Assembly (NCBI GenBank): GCA_023715865.1
Contig: JAMBOW010000002.1
Location: forward strand, 62,001-126,000
Source: Neobacillus mesonae
GTDB taxonomy: Bacteria > Bacillota > Bacilli > Paenibacillales > Paenibacillaceae
Length of the DNA: 64,000 nt
Direction of reading: 5' to 3'
A model generated the notes under the pieces. That model saw only the letters and a list, made by a program, of their open reading frames with translations, did no database searches and had not been told where the DNA came from. A program made the position numbers and the translations under genes. Below are positions 7,659-16,481 of the stretch, piece after piece (positions within the stretch are counted from its first letter, which is position 1; every line of letters starts with the position of its first letter).

Positions 7659-8408
7659 TTAGGGCTCATATATCATTTTTCTAGTCATGCCGCCATCAAT
7701 TACGAGATTTTCACCGGTTATAAAATCGTTATCCGGATCGGTCAAATAAAGACAGGCTCTTGCGATGTCTCCCGGCTTACCTACTCTTCCAGCTGGATGC
7801 TGGGTATGATCTATTTCTCTGAGCTCGCTGTAGTTTCCTGTTTCAATCCATCCCGGACTAATACTATTGACCTGAATATGGTTGTCCGCAAGTGAGACGG
7901 CCATCGCATGTGTGAGGGCAACTATGGCTCCCTTGGAAGCGGCATAAGCTTCTGAATTAGGCTCAGACATTGTAGCGCGAGTAGACGCCATGTTCACAAC
8001 TGCGCCTCCCTGCTCATTCTTGCTCATATATTTAGCCGCTTCTCTAGTAGCTAAAAAACAGCTGCGAACGTTAGTGTTCATTACATCATCCCATTCATCA
8101 ACAGATAAATCGAGTGGAGATTTCCAGATACCAAATCCTGCATTATTAATAAGAATATTAATTTTCCCATATTCCTGTACTACTGTCTTCATCATGTCAA
8201 CGATTGCTTCTTCAGACCTAACATCGCAAGCGATAAATATGGCAGAATCTCCTTTTTGGCGAATGGCAGCGGCAGTCGCAGCTCCTTTTTCTTCATCGAG
8301 ATCTGTTAGGACAACCTTTGCGCCTTTCTCCGCGTAAGCTTCGGCAATTCCTCTGCCAATGCCTTGGGCTGCTCCTGTGACAATTACAACATCGTCAATA
8401 AATTTCAT
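7659..8408 (-). CDS. SDR-family NAD(P)-dependent oxidoreductase
   Basis: 249 residues, the classical short-chain dehydrogenase length. Cofactor-binding TGAAQGIG is at 11–18 and NNAG at 88–91. Catalytic residues are Ser142 in NMAST, Tyr155 and Lys159 in YAASK, and the PGW motif follows. It matches the glucose/3-oxoacyl-ACP-reductase-like branch of the family; the substrate cannot be read from the sequence. An acidic residue (TDLDEE, about 35–40) after the second strand favours NAD over NADP. Single gene with its own terminator. Confidence 0.9.
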   Translation of the reverse strand: MKFIDDVVIVTGAAQGIGRGIAEAYAEKGAKVVLTDLDEEKGAATAAAIRQKGDSAIFIACDVRSEEAIVDMMKTVVQEYGKINILINNAGFGIWKSPLDLSVDEWDDVMNTNVRSCFLATREAAKYMSKNEQGGAVVNMASTRATMSEPNSEAYAASKGAIVALTHAMAVSLADNHIQVNSISPGWIETGNYSELREIDHTQHPAGRVGKPGDIARACLYLTDPDNDFITGENLVIDGGMTRKMIYEP

Positions 8409-8487
8409 TTCGATTCTCCTTTAACTCAAAATTTTGTACATTAAAGACATAACTCTGATGTCTATATAATACACAATTCTATTCATC

Positions 8488-8519
8488 AAAAAACAAAAAG
8501 CCGTCCATTACTGGACGGC
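8488..8519 (-). terminator. Rho-independent terminator after the DUF2500 gene
   Basis: GCCGTCCA / TGGACGGC stem with a TTAC loop (+ strand), followed on the minus strand by TTTTTGTTTTTT. Confidence 0.92.
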
Positions 8520-8547
8520 AGAGCAGACGAATGTATAACCTCCTATG

Positions 8548-8940
8548 TTACCCGCGAAGGCGTTCCGTATAAACCCTGTTATAGCGTTTAAAGCCCAAAT
8601 AACGGGTTCCTTGGAAAGTCAGCTGGCCCTCGTCTCCCTCAGAGCATTGACCATATTCATCTCCACCCACTTTAAATTCGATTCGATCTCCGCTTTCGAC
8701 TTCAAATGTAATAAAATAGAAGGTTCGAGTATTTGATCCATCGCTTTGATTCTGCTGCTGTACCTGTAACCTTCTACCGGCAATCCGAGAGGAAACCGTG
8801 AGTACCGGCTGCTTGTTGTTGCGTCCCCACTGAAGTATTTCTTTTCCTAAGGATAGCGCGATAATGCCGAGAATCACGACAAATACTGCCGGGAATACCG
8901 TTCCGAAAAAATCAAACATCCAGAATGATTCAAATCCCAT
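8548..8940 (-). CDS. DUF2500 domain-containing membrane protein
   Basis: 130 residues. An N-terminal transmembrane helix (VFPAVFVVILGIIALSLG) precedes a beta-rich domain of about 85 residues with the DUF2500 pattern: PVLTVSSRIAGRR…, YFITFEVESGDRIEFKV…, EGDEGQLTFQGTRYLGFKR. The ATG at 8940 follows GGGAGGAGACGGC. Function unknown. Monocistronic with a terminator. Confidence 0.85.
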   Translation of the reverse strand: MGFESFWMFDFFGTVFPAVFVVILGIIALSLGKEILQWGRNNKQPVLTVSSRIAGRRLQVQQQNQSDGSNTRTFYFITFEVESGDRIEFKVGGDEYGQCSEGDEGQLTFQGTRYLGFKRYNRVYTERLRG

Positions 8941-9056
8941 GCCGTCTCCTCCCGTCCTAAATTTCTAGACTGTCTACCGTAGGCCTACTTGTTTATGTAT
9001 ATGCCGCAGGCAGGGGAACTTGTCATTCACGAGAAGAAATAGTTCACGGGATTAAA

Positions 9057-10322
9057 TTATAGAACGTTCCAACGGGTCCCTCCATCTATAGTTTGCATCA
9101 ATATTGATTTTTTCTCGCTTGCGTTTTCTAAAAGCACCCAGCCCACTTTAGGACTCACGAACTGCAGCTTGATAACTTCCGGATAATCCTCAAGTTTCTC
9201 CGCGAGCACGTCGCTTACAGGAAGTCTTTCCCAATCCTTACCTTGATTTGTCGTATGATAGACATAAGAACCCTGCAGGGCCCAGCCTTCCGTCTCACTG
9301 ACAAAAGTAGGATATAAGTGCTTATTTACACCATCTTGGGAAGGAAGATTAAACTGTACATGATTCCAGCTTGAACCTCCATCCTTAGTGAACAAACCGC
9401 TGTACTTCACACCATTTTCCTCAGCACATCCAAGCGGCAGCCATAATTTTTGAGATTGCAGACTCAGACTTTCCATTTCACCAAGAGTATAGGATGAACA
9501 TGCATTATATAAGGATGAGGATCGGCTAAAGAGCGATTCGTTAATCGACCAGCTCTTCCCTCCGTTTTGGGTAGAATAAATCTTCGGAGCACCCAGCTCG
9601 AGCACGGATACAAGCCCCTTTTTCCCGTCAATAAAATGCATTCCTTCTGTATATCCACGCAGAGATATCGCTTGATCGCTTTGCTGCAGAGGCGAGCTTG
9701 TCATTACTTCTTTCCAATTCATTCCCCCGTCAAGCGTAGCGAATATTTGTTTTTCTTCTTTGCCTGTTCCAGCATTTGTGCTAGTCATCAGATATCCCTC
9801 TGTTTCAGAGGAGAAATAGAGTGCGCTTACTTTCTGAGTTTCTTCTAATGAAGAAATCTTCCAGCTCTCTCCGCCGTCGTTTGTTCGTAAGACCACATGA
9901 TCTGTTCCATCAGAGCCTGAACGAACAATCCATCCATGCATCCCGTCGAGAAAGAAGATATCCTCTCCGTATACCGGATTTGTAGCAAACTTTACATTCG
10001 GTGATGGTGAAATATTGACCCAGGTCTTCCCATTATCACGAGTATAATACAAACGAAGCTCGTTTCGTGTAACGCCCCAGGCAAGTCCACCATATCCATG
10101 GATTAATTGAAAATCTGTCAAACGGGTTTGTATTTGATATTTGTTCATTTCAGCTGCTTCATATTCACTAGGCTCTACGAGCGTAATCGTTTGTCCTTCT
10201 TCCAGCTGCTCTTCCTTTACTTCCATCGGCTGTGCTTCTTCCGTCTCTGAAGATGTGCAGGCCGTAAGCGTGAGTGTGAGCATGAGCACACATGCTAGAG
10301 CCCACTTCATTGTTCCGCGCAT
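9057..10322 (-). CDS. Lipoprotein with BNR/Ycf48-like beta-propeller repeats
   Basis: About 421 residues starting at ATG 10322 (GGTGGGAG upstream). A lipoprotein signal ends in the lipobox LTAC, so the mature Cys is anchored outside the membrane. The rest is a series of Asp-box/BNR-type repeats: YTRDNGKTW, LRTNDGGESW, FATLDGGMNW, YSTQNGGKSW, FTKDGGSSW, HTTNQGKDW, MQTIDGGTRW. Such repeats build sialidase or photosystem-II-stability-factor (Ycf48)-like propellers; there is no sign of sialidase catalytic residues, so a binding or structural role is likelier. Neighbours give no clue. Confidence 0.8.
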   Translation of the reverse strand: MRGTMKWALACVLMLTLTLTACTSSETEEAQPMEVKEEQLEEGQTITLVEPSEYEAAEMNKYQIQTRLTDFQLIHGYGGLAWGVTRNELRLYYTRDNGKTWVNISPSPNVKFATNPVYGEDIFFLDGMHGWIVRSGSDGTDHVVLRTNDGGESWKISSLEETQKVSALYFSSETEGYLMTSTNAGTGKEEKQIFATLDGGMNWKEVMTSSPLQQSDQAISLRGYTEGMHFIDGKKGLVSVLELGAPKIYSTQNGGKSWSINESLFSRSSSLYNACSSYTLGEMESLSLQSQKLWLPLGCAEENGVKYSGLFTKDGGSSWNHVQFNLPSQDGVNKHLYPTFVSETEGWALQGSYVYHTTNQGKDWERLPVSDVLAEKLEDYPEVIKLQFVSPKVGWVLLENASEKKSILMQTIDGGTRWNVL

Positions 10323-10433
10323 GTTCTCCCACCTTTGTTTTACGTTAAGGCTTTTCCTTCTTAAGTTAGACATTATAGCACACTTTTTTTGGAATGAGAG
10401 TCAAAACTGTTACCAGTTCAGCACAAAAACAAG

Positions 10434-10457
10434 AGCCCCTGGTGAAAACCAGGGGCT
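10434..10457 (-). terminator. Terminator after the amino-acid permease gene
   Basis: Perfect 10-bp stem AGCCCCTGGT / ACCAGGGGCT closing a GAAA tetraloop on the + strand; on the minus strand it is followed by CTTGTTTTTG. It lies 19 nt after the permease stop. Confidence 0.85.
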
Positions 10458-10476
10458 TATAATTTATCTATATTGA

Positions 10477-11862
10477 TTATTTTTTAGCACGATGGCTGCT
10501 TAGTTCACTATGACGATATCCATAGAAGAAATAAATACACAGCCCGACAATGGTCCATATCAGAAATCCTAACCAAGTGCCTCCGTCAAGCTGAAGCATA
10601 AGCAGCAGGCATAGTGCTGCACTGAGCAAAGGAATGTACGGAACCCAAGGCACGGAGAAGCCGCGTTTCAGGTCAGGTCTGGATTTTCTAAGGCCGATAA
10701 CCCCGAGAGATACGACGGCAAAAGCAAAAAGCGTTCCAATCGTCGTCAGGCTTGCCAGCTTCTCAAGGGGCACAAATCCACAGAGCAGAGCGATAATGAT
10801 CCCTACCATCCAAGTGCTGCGAATCGGCGTCTGCTTGTTCTCATCAATCTTGGACAAAAACTTAGGAAGCAGTCCATCCCGCGAAATGGCAAAAAGCAGT
10901 CGGGTTTGACTAAACAAGAGCACGAGAAGCACGGTCGTAATTCCGGCAATAGCCCCAAGAGAAATGAGCCCTGCAGCAAAGTCCTGTCCAACAAAGCGTA
11001 AAGCAAACGCTACTGGATCCTCGACTCCAAGATTCGGAAAAGGTACCATTCCGGTTAATACGACGGCCACAGCAACATACATAAGCATGCATACCACCAA
11101 AGAAGCAATGATCCCAATCGGAAGATTCCGCTGCGGGTTTTTGACCTCTTCAGCTGCCGTAGCAACTGCATCAAAGCCAATATATGCAAAGAACACTACT
11201 GCCGCTCCGCTCATCACTCCTGAAAAGCCGAAAGGCATAAAAGGTGTCCAGTTCTCCGGTTTTACATAAAATGCGCCGACAAAAATGAAGATTAAAATAA
11301 TTGCAATTTTGACAACCACCATAATGGCATTGAACCTTGCTGTTTCTTTTGCCCCTTGAGTAAGCAATAAACAGATTGCCATAATGATCACAACGGCCGG
11401 CAAATCCACAATTTGTCCTGTAGATATATTGAAAGCACCAGATATTGCGACAGGAAGGTGGATGTTAAACCCTTCAAGCAGCCCTTGAACATACGCAGAC
11501 CAGCCGCTGGCAACAGAAGCCGCTGCTACACCATACTCCAAGACCAAGGTCCATCCCATTAACCATCCGACCACTTCACCGAATGCAGCATAGCTGTAAG
11601 CGTAAGCGCTGCCTGATACGGTTACTGTCGAGGCAAGCTCGGAGTAACATAATGCTGCTAAAATACAGGCAACGGCAGCTACAATAAAAGAAATCATTAG
11701 TGCTGGTCCTGCATGTGCAGCAGCCGCCTGTCCGGTTATGACAAAAATGCCTGTACCGATAATCGCACCGATTCCAAGGGAGGTTAGATCCAGTGCACCC
11801 AGTGTTTTTTTGAGGCCTTTACCCTTGTTTAAATCAAAGTGCTTCTTGCGAAATAAATCCAT
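10477..11862 (-). CDS. APC-superfamily amino-acid permease (cationic amino-acid transporter type)
   Basis: About 461 residues with 12 or more hydrophobic segments. The N-terminal motif LGALDLTSLGIGAIIGTGIFV is the substrate-backbone binding GxG loop of APC transporters, and GFDAVATAAEEVKNPQRNLP is the conserved loop after TM6. Closest in style to YfnA/CAT-type permeases of Bacillus; substrate not predictable. I start at ATG 11862 after TAGGAG (open to 11889). A good sigma-A promoter lies at 11919–11948, leaving a 5' leader of about 50 nt. Confidence 0.88.
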   Translation of the reverse strand: MDLFRKKHFDLNKGKGLKKTLGALDLTSLGIGAIIGTGIFVITGQAAAAHAGPALMISFIVAAVACILAALCYSELASTVTVSGSAYAYSYAAFGEVVGWLMGWTLVLEYGVAAASVASGWSAYVQGLLEGFNIHLPVAISGAFNISTGQIVDLPAVVIIMAICLLLTQGAKETARFNAIMVVVKIAIILIFIFVGAFYVKPENWTPFMPFGFSGVMSGAAVVFFAYIGFDAVATAAEEVKNPQRNLPIGIIASLVVCMLMYVAVAVVLTGMVPFPNLGVEDPVAFALRFVGQDFAAGLISLGAIAGITTVLLVLLFSQTRLLFAISRDGLLPKFLSKIDENKQTPIRSTWMVGIIIALLCGFVPLEKLASLTTIGTLFAFAVVSLGVIGLRKSRPDLKRGFSVPWVPYIPLLSAALCLLLMLQLDGGTWLGFLIWTIVGLCIYFFYGYRHSELSSHRAKK

Positions 11863-11918
11863 GATGTCACTCCTAGATGAAAGTTGCAACGCTTTATCGC
11901 GTTTAAGAAGAAAGATTA

Positions 11919-11948
11919 ATTATGCAAAGGTAAACATTGCTTTGTCAA
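11919..11948 (-). promoter_or_regulatory. Sigma-A promoter of the amino-acid permease
   Basis: Minus strand TTGACA (11948–11943), 18-bp spacer, CATAAT (11924–11919). A small hairpin AACGC/GCGTT (11888–11903) lies in the short leader. Confidence 0.65.
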
Positions 11949-12252
11949 CATTATTTATCAAGCTGCATAAGTTAACAGGTCTATGAATACAGACTTCCCT
12001 TTTATAGAAAATAACAATCCGTTCAATACAAAAAAGAGACCCTGCTTAAAGGCCCTCAGATTCATTTATACTGTAAAATTGTTCAATCGTGGTTTCTACT
12101 CATGAATGGATTCAAGAATTCAAGTTCATAAAAGCCTCTTTCTAGAAAAATAATAGTTGCTACAATGGCTTTTCTATATTATTATTGTTTTTATTAGGTT
12201 ACAACTAATCAACAACTTACTTAAATACACTATCTTAATTAATGAATATTGG
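11949..12252. other. Intergenic region between the permease promoter and the FMN riboswitch
   Basis: AT-rich DNA with no coding frame I can support. It must hold the promoter for the FMN-riboswitch transcript, but no clear -35/-10 pair stands out. A weak minus-strand hairpin with T-run (about 12030–12056) has no gene upstream of it. Confidence 0.5.
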
Positions 12253-12396
12253 ATCTTCGGGGTAGGGTGAAATTCCCAATCGGCGGTGACTTTCTTTAAA
12301 TAGAAATGAAGCCCGCGACTCGCTGTTATTGACTTAAACAGTGACTGACTTGGTGTAATTCCAAGGCCGACGGTTACAGTCCGGATGAGAGAAGAT
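12253..12396 (+). ncRNA. FMN riboswitch (RFN element)
   Basis: The conserved RFN aptamer is readable end to end: opening ATCTTCGGGGTAGGGTGAAA, then ATTCCCAATCGGCGGTGA, a variable arm, AAGCCCGCGA, a second variable hairpin, TTGGTGTAATTCCAAGGCCG, ACGGTTACAGTCCGGATGAG and closing AGAAGAT pairing with the start to form P1. It binds flavin mononucleotide. An intrinsic terminator follows at 12441–12495, so FMN should switch off the downstream transporter. Confidence 0.97.
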
Positions 12397-12440
12397 CACT
12401 GATTGCATACATTTATGTACAAGTGTATGTTTATTTGATC

Positions 12441-12495
12441 ACCCCTGTTGGTTTGGCATGGTTACTAAATCATGCTGAGTTTACAGGGGTTTTTT
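12441..12495 (+). terminator. Riboswitch-controlled terminator (expression platform)
   Basis: ACCCCTGT (12441–12448) pairs with ACAGGGGT (12483–12490) with an inner imperfect GCATG/CATGC stem, followed by TTTTTT. It lies 45 nt after the FMN aptamer and about 55 nt before the EamA gene start. Confidence 0.9.
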
Positions 12496-12549
12496 AACTT
12501 AACTGAAGATGCCATATTCAAATCTCTCATGAAGCAAAGGAGTTTGATT

Positions 12550-13512
12550 ATGGAACACACACTTAAACACGAATCCAACCGATCCGGGTCCACCGGGTTC
12601 TGGCTTGTCGCACTTGGTGCGGCGCTTTGGGGGATTGGCCCCCTGTTTAGAATCAATTTGCTTGATTACATGACATCTACGCAGATTGTCCTGATTGAAC
12701 ATCTGCTGGTCTGTCTTGTAGCTGTACCTATTTTGTGGAAGAATCGCAGCGAACTGAAGTCCTTACGATTAAAACATCTCCTGCCTTTGCTAGTGATCTC
12801 GTGGGGCGGATCTGCACTGGCAACCGTGATTTTTACGATGGCATTGTCCAGCGGTGATCTAAACGCGGTTGTCCTGCTGCAAAAGATGCAGCCCATTCTT
12901 GCCATCCTGCTCGCTAAGCTGATCCTGAAGGAATCTCTTCCGAAACGCTTCGGCATATTGTTCACTATTGCCATTATCGGAACCTATCTGTTGACGTTCG
13001 GATTTACCCTTCCTTTTTCAGCAGAAAGTGAATGGGTCAAAATCGGAAGCCTGCTCTCTCTCCTGGCTGCTGCCCTATGGGGCGGATCAACCGTTATGGG
13101 ACGTCTGCTTCTCGGTCAGGTTCAATACAAGACAGTTACGTCACTGCGATATGTACTGGCATTGCCGCTACTACTTGCCATGATCTGGATCGAAGGTGCG
13201 CCGATGAATCTGCCTGAGGCTGGCTTAGGACTCGCCGGAATTGGTGTTAATTTACTTGCACAGGCTCTTCTGCCCGGACTTCTCAGTCTTCTGCTGTACT
13301 ATAAGGGACTGTCTACAACAAAAGCATCCATGGCTACACTTGCTGAACTCAGCTTCCCGATGATGGGGGTTCTAGTCAACTGGCTGGCTTTCGGTCAAAT
13401 GGTTACTGTCTCCCAGCTTATCGGCTTTGTTCTGATTTGGACGGCTCTCTTCTTCTTCGCACGTCAGCAGCAAAATAGCAGTGAACAGCACGAGCTTCGT
13501 CCTGCTGCATAA
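12550..13512 (+). CDS. EamA/DMT-family transporter, candidate riboflavin importer
   Basis: About 320 residues with ten hydrophobic helices forming two EamA repeats (about 15–155 and 165–310), the drug/metabolite transporter architecture. The ATG at 12550 follows AAAGGAG; the frame extends to 12472, but that part overlaps the riboswitch terminator and is not coding. It is the only gene downstream of an FMN riboswitch and is closed by a terminator. RibN of proteobacteria is a known riboflavin importer of the EamA family often preceded by an FMN riboswitch, whereas Bacillota usually use RibU; this gene is therefore a candidate flavin or flavin-precursor importer. Function is inferred from regulation, not residues. 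Confidence 0.85.
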   Translation: MEHTLKHESNRSGSTGFWLVALGAALWGIGPLFRINLLDYMTSTQIVLIEHLLVCLVAVPILWKNRSELKSLRLKHLLPLLVISWGGSALATVIFTMALSSGDLNAVVLLQKMQPILAILLAKLILKESLPKRFGILFTIAIIGTYLLTFGFTLPFSAESEWVKIGSLLSLLAAALWGGSTVMGRLLLGQVQYKTVTSLRYVLALPLLLAMIWIEGAPMNLPEAGLGLAGIGVNLLAQALLPGLLSLLLYYKGLSTTKASMATLAELSFPMMGVLVNWLAFGQMVTVSQLIGFVLIWTALFFFARQQQNSSEQHELRPAA

Positions 13513-13540
13513 ACTGATTGGCAATTGGCATATAAAAAAT

Positions 13541-13581
13541 AAATGGCGATACAGGACTTTCCTCCTGTATCGCCATTTTTC
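13541..13581. terminator. Bidirectional terminator between the EamA and opp operons
   Basis: 16-bp stem AAATGGCGATACAGGA / TCCTGTATCGCCATTT with a CTTTCC loop, and a T-run on either strand. It serves the convergent genes 12550–13512 and 13588–14553. Confidence 0.93.
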
Positions 13582-13587
13582 AATTCG

Positions 13588-14553
13588 TCATACTAAATGG
13601 CAAGCGACATGGTGTCCTGCAGCCACTTCTCTAAATAAAGGCACTTCACTTTTGCAGCGCTCCACCGCAAAAGGACAACGAGTATGAAATTTGCAGCCCG
13701 CAGGCGGATTCATGGGACTAGGAATATCTCCCTTAAGCACGATCCGCTCACGCTTCAACTTAGGCACCGGAATCGGAACAGCTGACAACAATGCTTTTGT
13801 ATAAGGGTGAAGCGGGTTTAGAAAAAGATCATCCCTGGAACCTGTTTCCATCATAGAACCGAGATACATAACACCGATACGGTCGCATAAATGCTCGACA
13901 ACACTTAAATCATGGGAGATGAACAGATAGGTTAGACCTCTTGATATTTGCAATCGCTTAAAGAGATTAATGATCTGTGCTTGAATGGACACATCGAGTG
14001 CTGACACGGGTTCATCCGCTATGATGAGATCCGGATTCAATGCAAGAGCTCTTGCAATACCAATCCGCTGCCTTTGTCCACCCGAAAATTCATGAGGAAA
14101 GCGATCATAATGATATTCTGCCAAGCCGCAGGCCACAAGCACTTCGGTTACGACATGCCGTATTTCTTCATTCGGAATTAGACCATGATCCAGTAATGCC
14201 TCTCCTATTGCATCTCCGACTCGTATTCTTGGATTAAGAGAACTGTAGGGATCTTGAAAGATCAGCTGCATTTTAGGTCTTAAGAGCCTCAGCTCTGATG
14301 CTGATAGGTTATGTAAATCTTTTCCTCTAAACTTCACTTCACCTTCTGTCTTGTCATGAAGTCTTAGAATTGTACGTCCGACTGTACTTTTCCCGCTCCC
14401 GGACTCTCCCACAAGCCCAAATGTTTCTCCCTCATGAATGATTAGAGAGATGTCATCTACAGCTTTGACATAGCCCACCGTCCGGTTAAGAAGACCTTTC
14501 TTTACAGGGAAATATTTCTTTAAGGATTTCACTTCCAGCAAAGCCTCAGACAT
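13588..14553 (-). CDS. oppF: Oligopeptide ABC transporter ATP-binding protein (OppF type)
   Basis: About 321 residues. Walker A GESGSGKS, Q-loop FQDPYSSLNP, signature FSGGQRQRIGIARAL, Walker B LIIADEPVSALD and switch His SHD are all present. The C-terminal oligopeptide/dipeptide extension has the Cys cluster (C..HTRCPFAVERC), a probable Fe-S site of OppD/F proteins. I start at ATG 14553 (MSEALLEVKS) after GAGGAGG; the frame is open to 14604. It overlaps the oppD end by 8 nt, so the two are coupled. Last gene of the operon. Confidence 0.92.
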   Translation of the reverse strand: MSEALLEVKSLKKYFPVKKGLLNRTVGYVKAVDDISLIIHEGETFGLVGESGSGKSTVGRTILRLHDKTEGEVKFRGKDLHNLSASELRLLRPKMQLIFQDPYSSLNPRIRVGDAIGEALLDHGLIPNEEIRHVVTEVLVACGLAEYHYDRFPHEFSGGQRQRIGIARALALNPDLIIADEPVSALDVSIQAQIINLFKRLQISRGLTYLFISHDLSVVEHLCDRIGVMYLGSMMETGSRDDLFLNPLHPYTKALLSAVPIPVPKLKRERIVLKGDIPSPMNPPAGCKFHTRCPFAVERCKSEVPLFREVAAGHHVACHLV

Positions 14554-15529
14554 GGGTGCTAACCTCCTCGTATAACCAGCAGGCCGTTTTCTGCAGAGGT
14601 GCAACCTCTGTTAACTGCGGCTGTTTAACTCTGCAGACCGGCATGCAGTGCTCGCATCGATCGCTAAAATAGCAGGATTCCGTTAATGTGAGCGGATTCG
14701 GCACTTGCCCTGAGATGGAGTAAAGCTCCTCCTGCCTTTGGCCCATAATCGGCTTCGATTTTAATAGACCTTTAGTATACGGATGTTTTGGTGAGTTGAA
14801 CAGCTCAACCACTTCGCCTTCTTCCACCACTTTACCGGAATACATGACAACGACATAATCAGCCATCTCAGCTACAACACCCAAATCATGTGTAATCATT
14901 AAAATGGACATCTTGGACTCCTCTTTGATCTTGCGGAGCATATCCAAAATTTGCGCCTGTATGGTTACGTCCAGTGCTGTTGTCGGTTCATCCGCTATCA
15001 GCAGCTTTGGCTCGCAGGATATAGCCATCGCAATCATGATTCGCTGGAGCATTCCTCCACTCAGCTCATGAGGATAAGAATCAGCTATCTGCTCTGGTCT
15101 CGAAATCCCAACCTGTTCAATCAATTCAACTGCTCTTTTTCTGGCAGTATCCCTTTTCAGCTTCTGATGGATAATAAGGGGCTCCATCAGCTGCTCCCCA
15201 ATCTTCAGTACAGGATTTAAAGAGGACATCGGTTCCTGAAAAATCATCGAAATTTCATTGCCTCGAATGGTACGGATTTCGTTTCGATCCATCTTAAGCA
15301 AATCACGGTCCCTGTATTTAATCTCTCCATCGGTAATTTTCCCTCCAGGCTCTTCGATGAGTCCCATGATCGACATCGCGGTTACACTTTTGCCGCACCC
15401 GGATTCACCCACAATACAGACGGTTTCGCCTTCTCTTACCTGGATGCTCACATCATCAACGGCTTTGACGGCCCCTTCTTCCGTAAAGAATTGGGTTTTC
15501 AGGTGATTAATTTGTATTAAAGGTTCCAT
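14546..15529 (-). CDS. oppD: Oligopeptide ABC transporter ATP-binding protein (OppD type)
   Basis: 327 residues. Walker A GESGCGKS, Q-loop FQEPMSSLNP, Walker B LLIADEPTTALD, switch ITHDLG, and a C-terminal OppD extension with four Cys (CYFSDRCEHCMPVC). The ABC signature reads LSGGMLQR rather than LSGGQ; Met at this place is common in OppD. It energises peptide uptake together with OppF. Only 11 nt separate it from the oppC stop. Confidence 0.92.
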   Translation of the reverse strand: MEPLIQINHLKTQFFTEEGAVKAVDDVSIQVREGETVCIVGESGCGKSVTAMSIMGLIEEPGGKITDGEIKYRDRDLLKMDRNEIRTIRGNEISMIFQEPMSSLNPVLKIGEQLMEPLIIHQKLKRDTARKRAVELIEQVGISRPEQIADSYPHELSGGMLQRIMIAMAISCEPKLLIADEPTTALDVTIQAQILDMLRKIKEESKMSILMITHDLGVVAEMADYVVVMYSGKVVEEGEVVELFNSPKHPYTKGLLKSKPIMGQRQEELYSISGQVPNPLTLTESCYFSDRCEHCMPVCRVKQPQLTEVAPLQKTACWLYEEVSTHV

Positions 15530-15540
15530 GATGTATACAC

Positions 15541-16464
15541 CTACCTCTTCTGTTTGGGATCAAGCACATCTCTCAGCCCATCACCAAAGATGTTAATTGC
15601 AATAACGGTAATAAAGATCGAAAATCCAGGGGGCACCCAAAGCCATGGATGCTGCTGAAAATCAATCAAATTGTTCGCTGCATCAATCATATTTCCCCAA
15701 GTAGGCGTTGGAGGCATGACACCCAGTCCAAAGAAGCTGAGCACCGACTCGCTCAAAATCGATCCCCCGATATTGAGGGTAGCAATGACAATAAGAAGCG
15801 GTATGATGTTAGGCAGGAGATGATGGAAGAGCTTTCTGCGGTCCCGCAAACCAAGTATCGTCGCCGCCTGCATAAATTCTCTTTCCCTCAGGCTCAGCAT
15901 CTGTCCGCGTACCATTCTTGCAAGCCCTGGCCAGTTCACGAAGCCCAGCATCAACATGACGACATACATCCGGTAATCCGGAGGCACCTTCCACTCGGAC
16001 AGCAGCGCTCCAATTATAAAAAGCAGCGGGAGACTCGGAATGGTCAGCAGTAAATCCGCCACCCTCATTACTATTTGATCTACGATCCCCCGGTAATAAC
16101 CGGCAATGGCGCCTAAAGTAGCACCGATAAATACCGACAGCACCATAGATGCTAGTCCTACCGTAAGTGAGATTCGACCCGCTTGCAGAACACGGGTCAG
16201 TACATCTCTGCCTAGATTGTCCGTACCGAGCCAGTGTTTTAAACTGGGAGGCTGCTTCATAGCCAGCATATTAATTTTATTATCCGCATAAGGAGAAAAG
16301 ACGGGCCCCAAAAAACACACAACAAACATAAATACAACAACAACCAGTCCAAACATCGCAAGTTTATTTCGTAGCAATTTCCGAAAAGACTGGCGCCACA
16401 AGGAGGATCTTACCGGCTTCAATAATTTTTTGTTCGATTCAGTAGCACTGCTGATTATTGACAT
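15541..16464 (-). CDS. oppC: Oligopeptide ABC transporter permease (OppC type)
   Basis: 307 residues. The N-terminal OppC_N segment with TM1 (LAMFGLVVVVFMFVVCFLG) is followed by the conserved periplasmic start LGTDNLGRDVLTR, four or five more helices and the EAA loop (EFMQAATILGLRDRRKLFHH). It pairs with OppB to form the channel. It lies 17 nt after oppB. Confidence 0.92.
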   Translation of the reverse strand: MSIISSATESNKKLLKPVRSSLWRQSFRKLLRNKLAMFGLVVVVFMFVVCFLGPVFSPYADNKINMLAMKQPPSLKHWLGTDNLGRDVLTRVLQAGRISLTVGLASMVLSVFIGATLGAIAGYYRGIVDQIVMRVADLLLTIPSLPLLFIIGALLSEWKVPPDYRMYVVMLMLGFVNWPGLARMVRGQMLSLREREFMQAATILGLRDRRKLFHHLLPNIIPLLIVIATLNIGGSILSESVLSFFGLGVMPPTPTWGNMIDAANNLIDFQQHPWLWVPPGFSIFITVIAINIFGDGLRDVLDPKQKR

Positions 16465-16481
16465 GTTGAATTCGTCCCTCC

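Noticed and set aside
12030..12056. Terminator-like hairpin with T-run on the minus strand
   Set aside because: The stem has a mismatch and no minus-strand gene lies upstream of it; it resembles the real terminator at 54026–54056 only in part.
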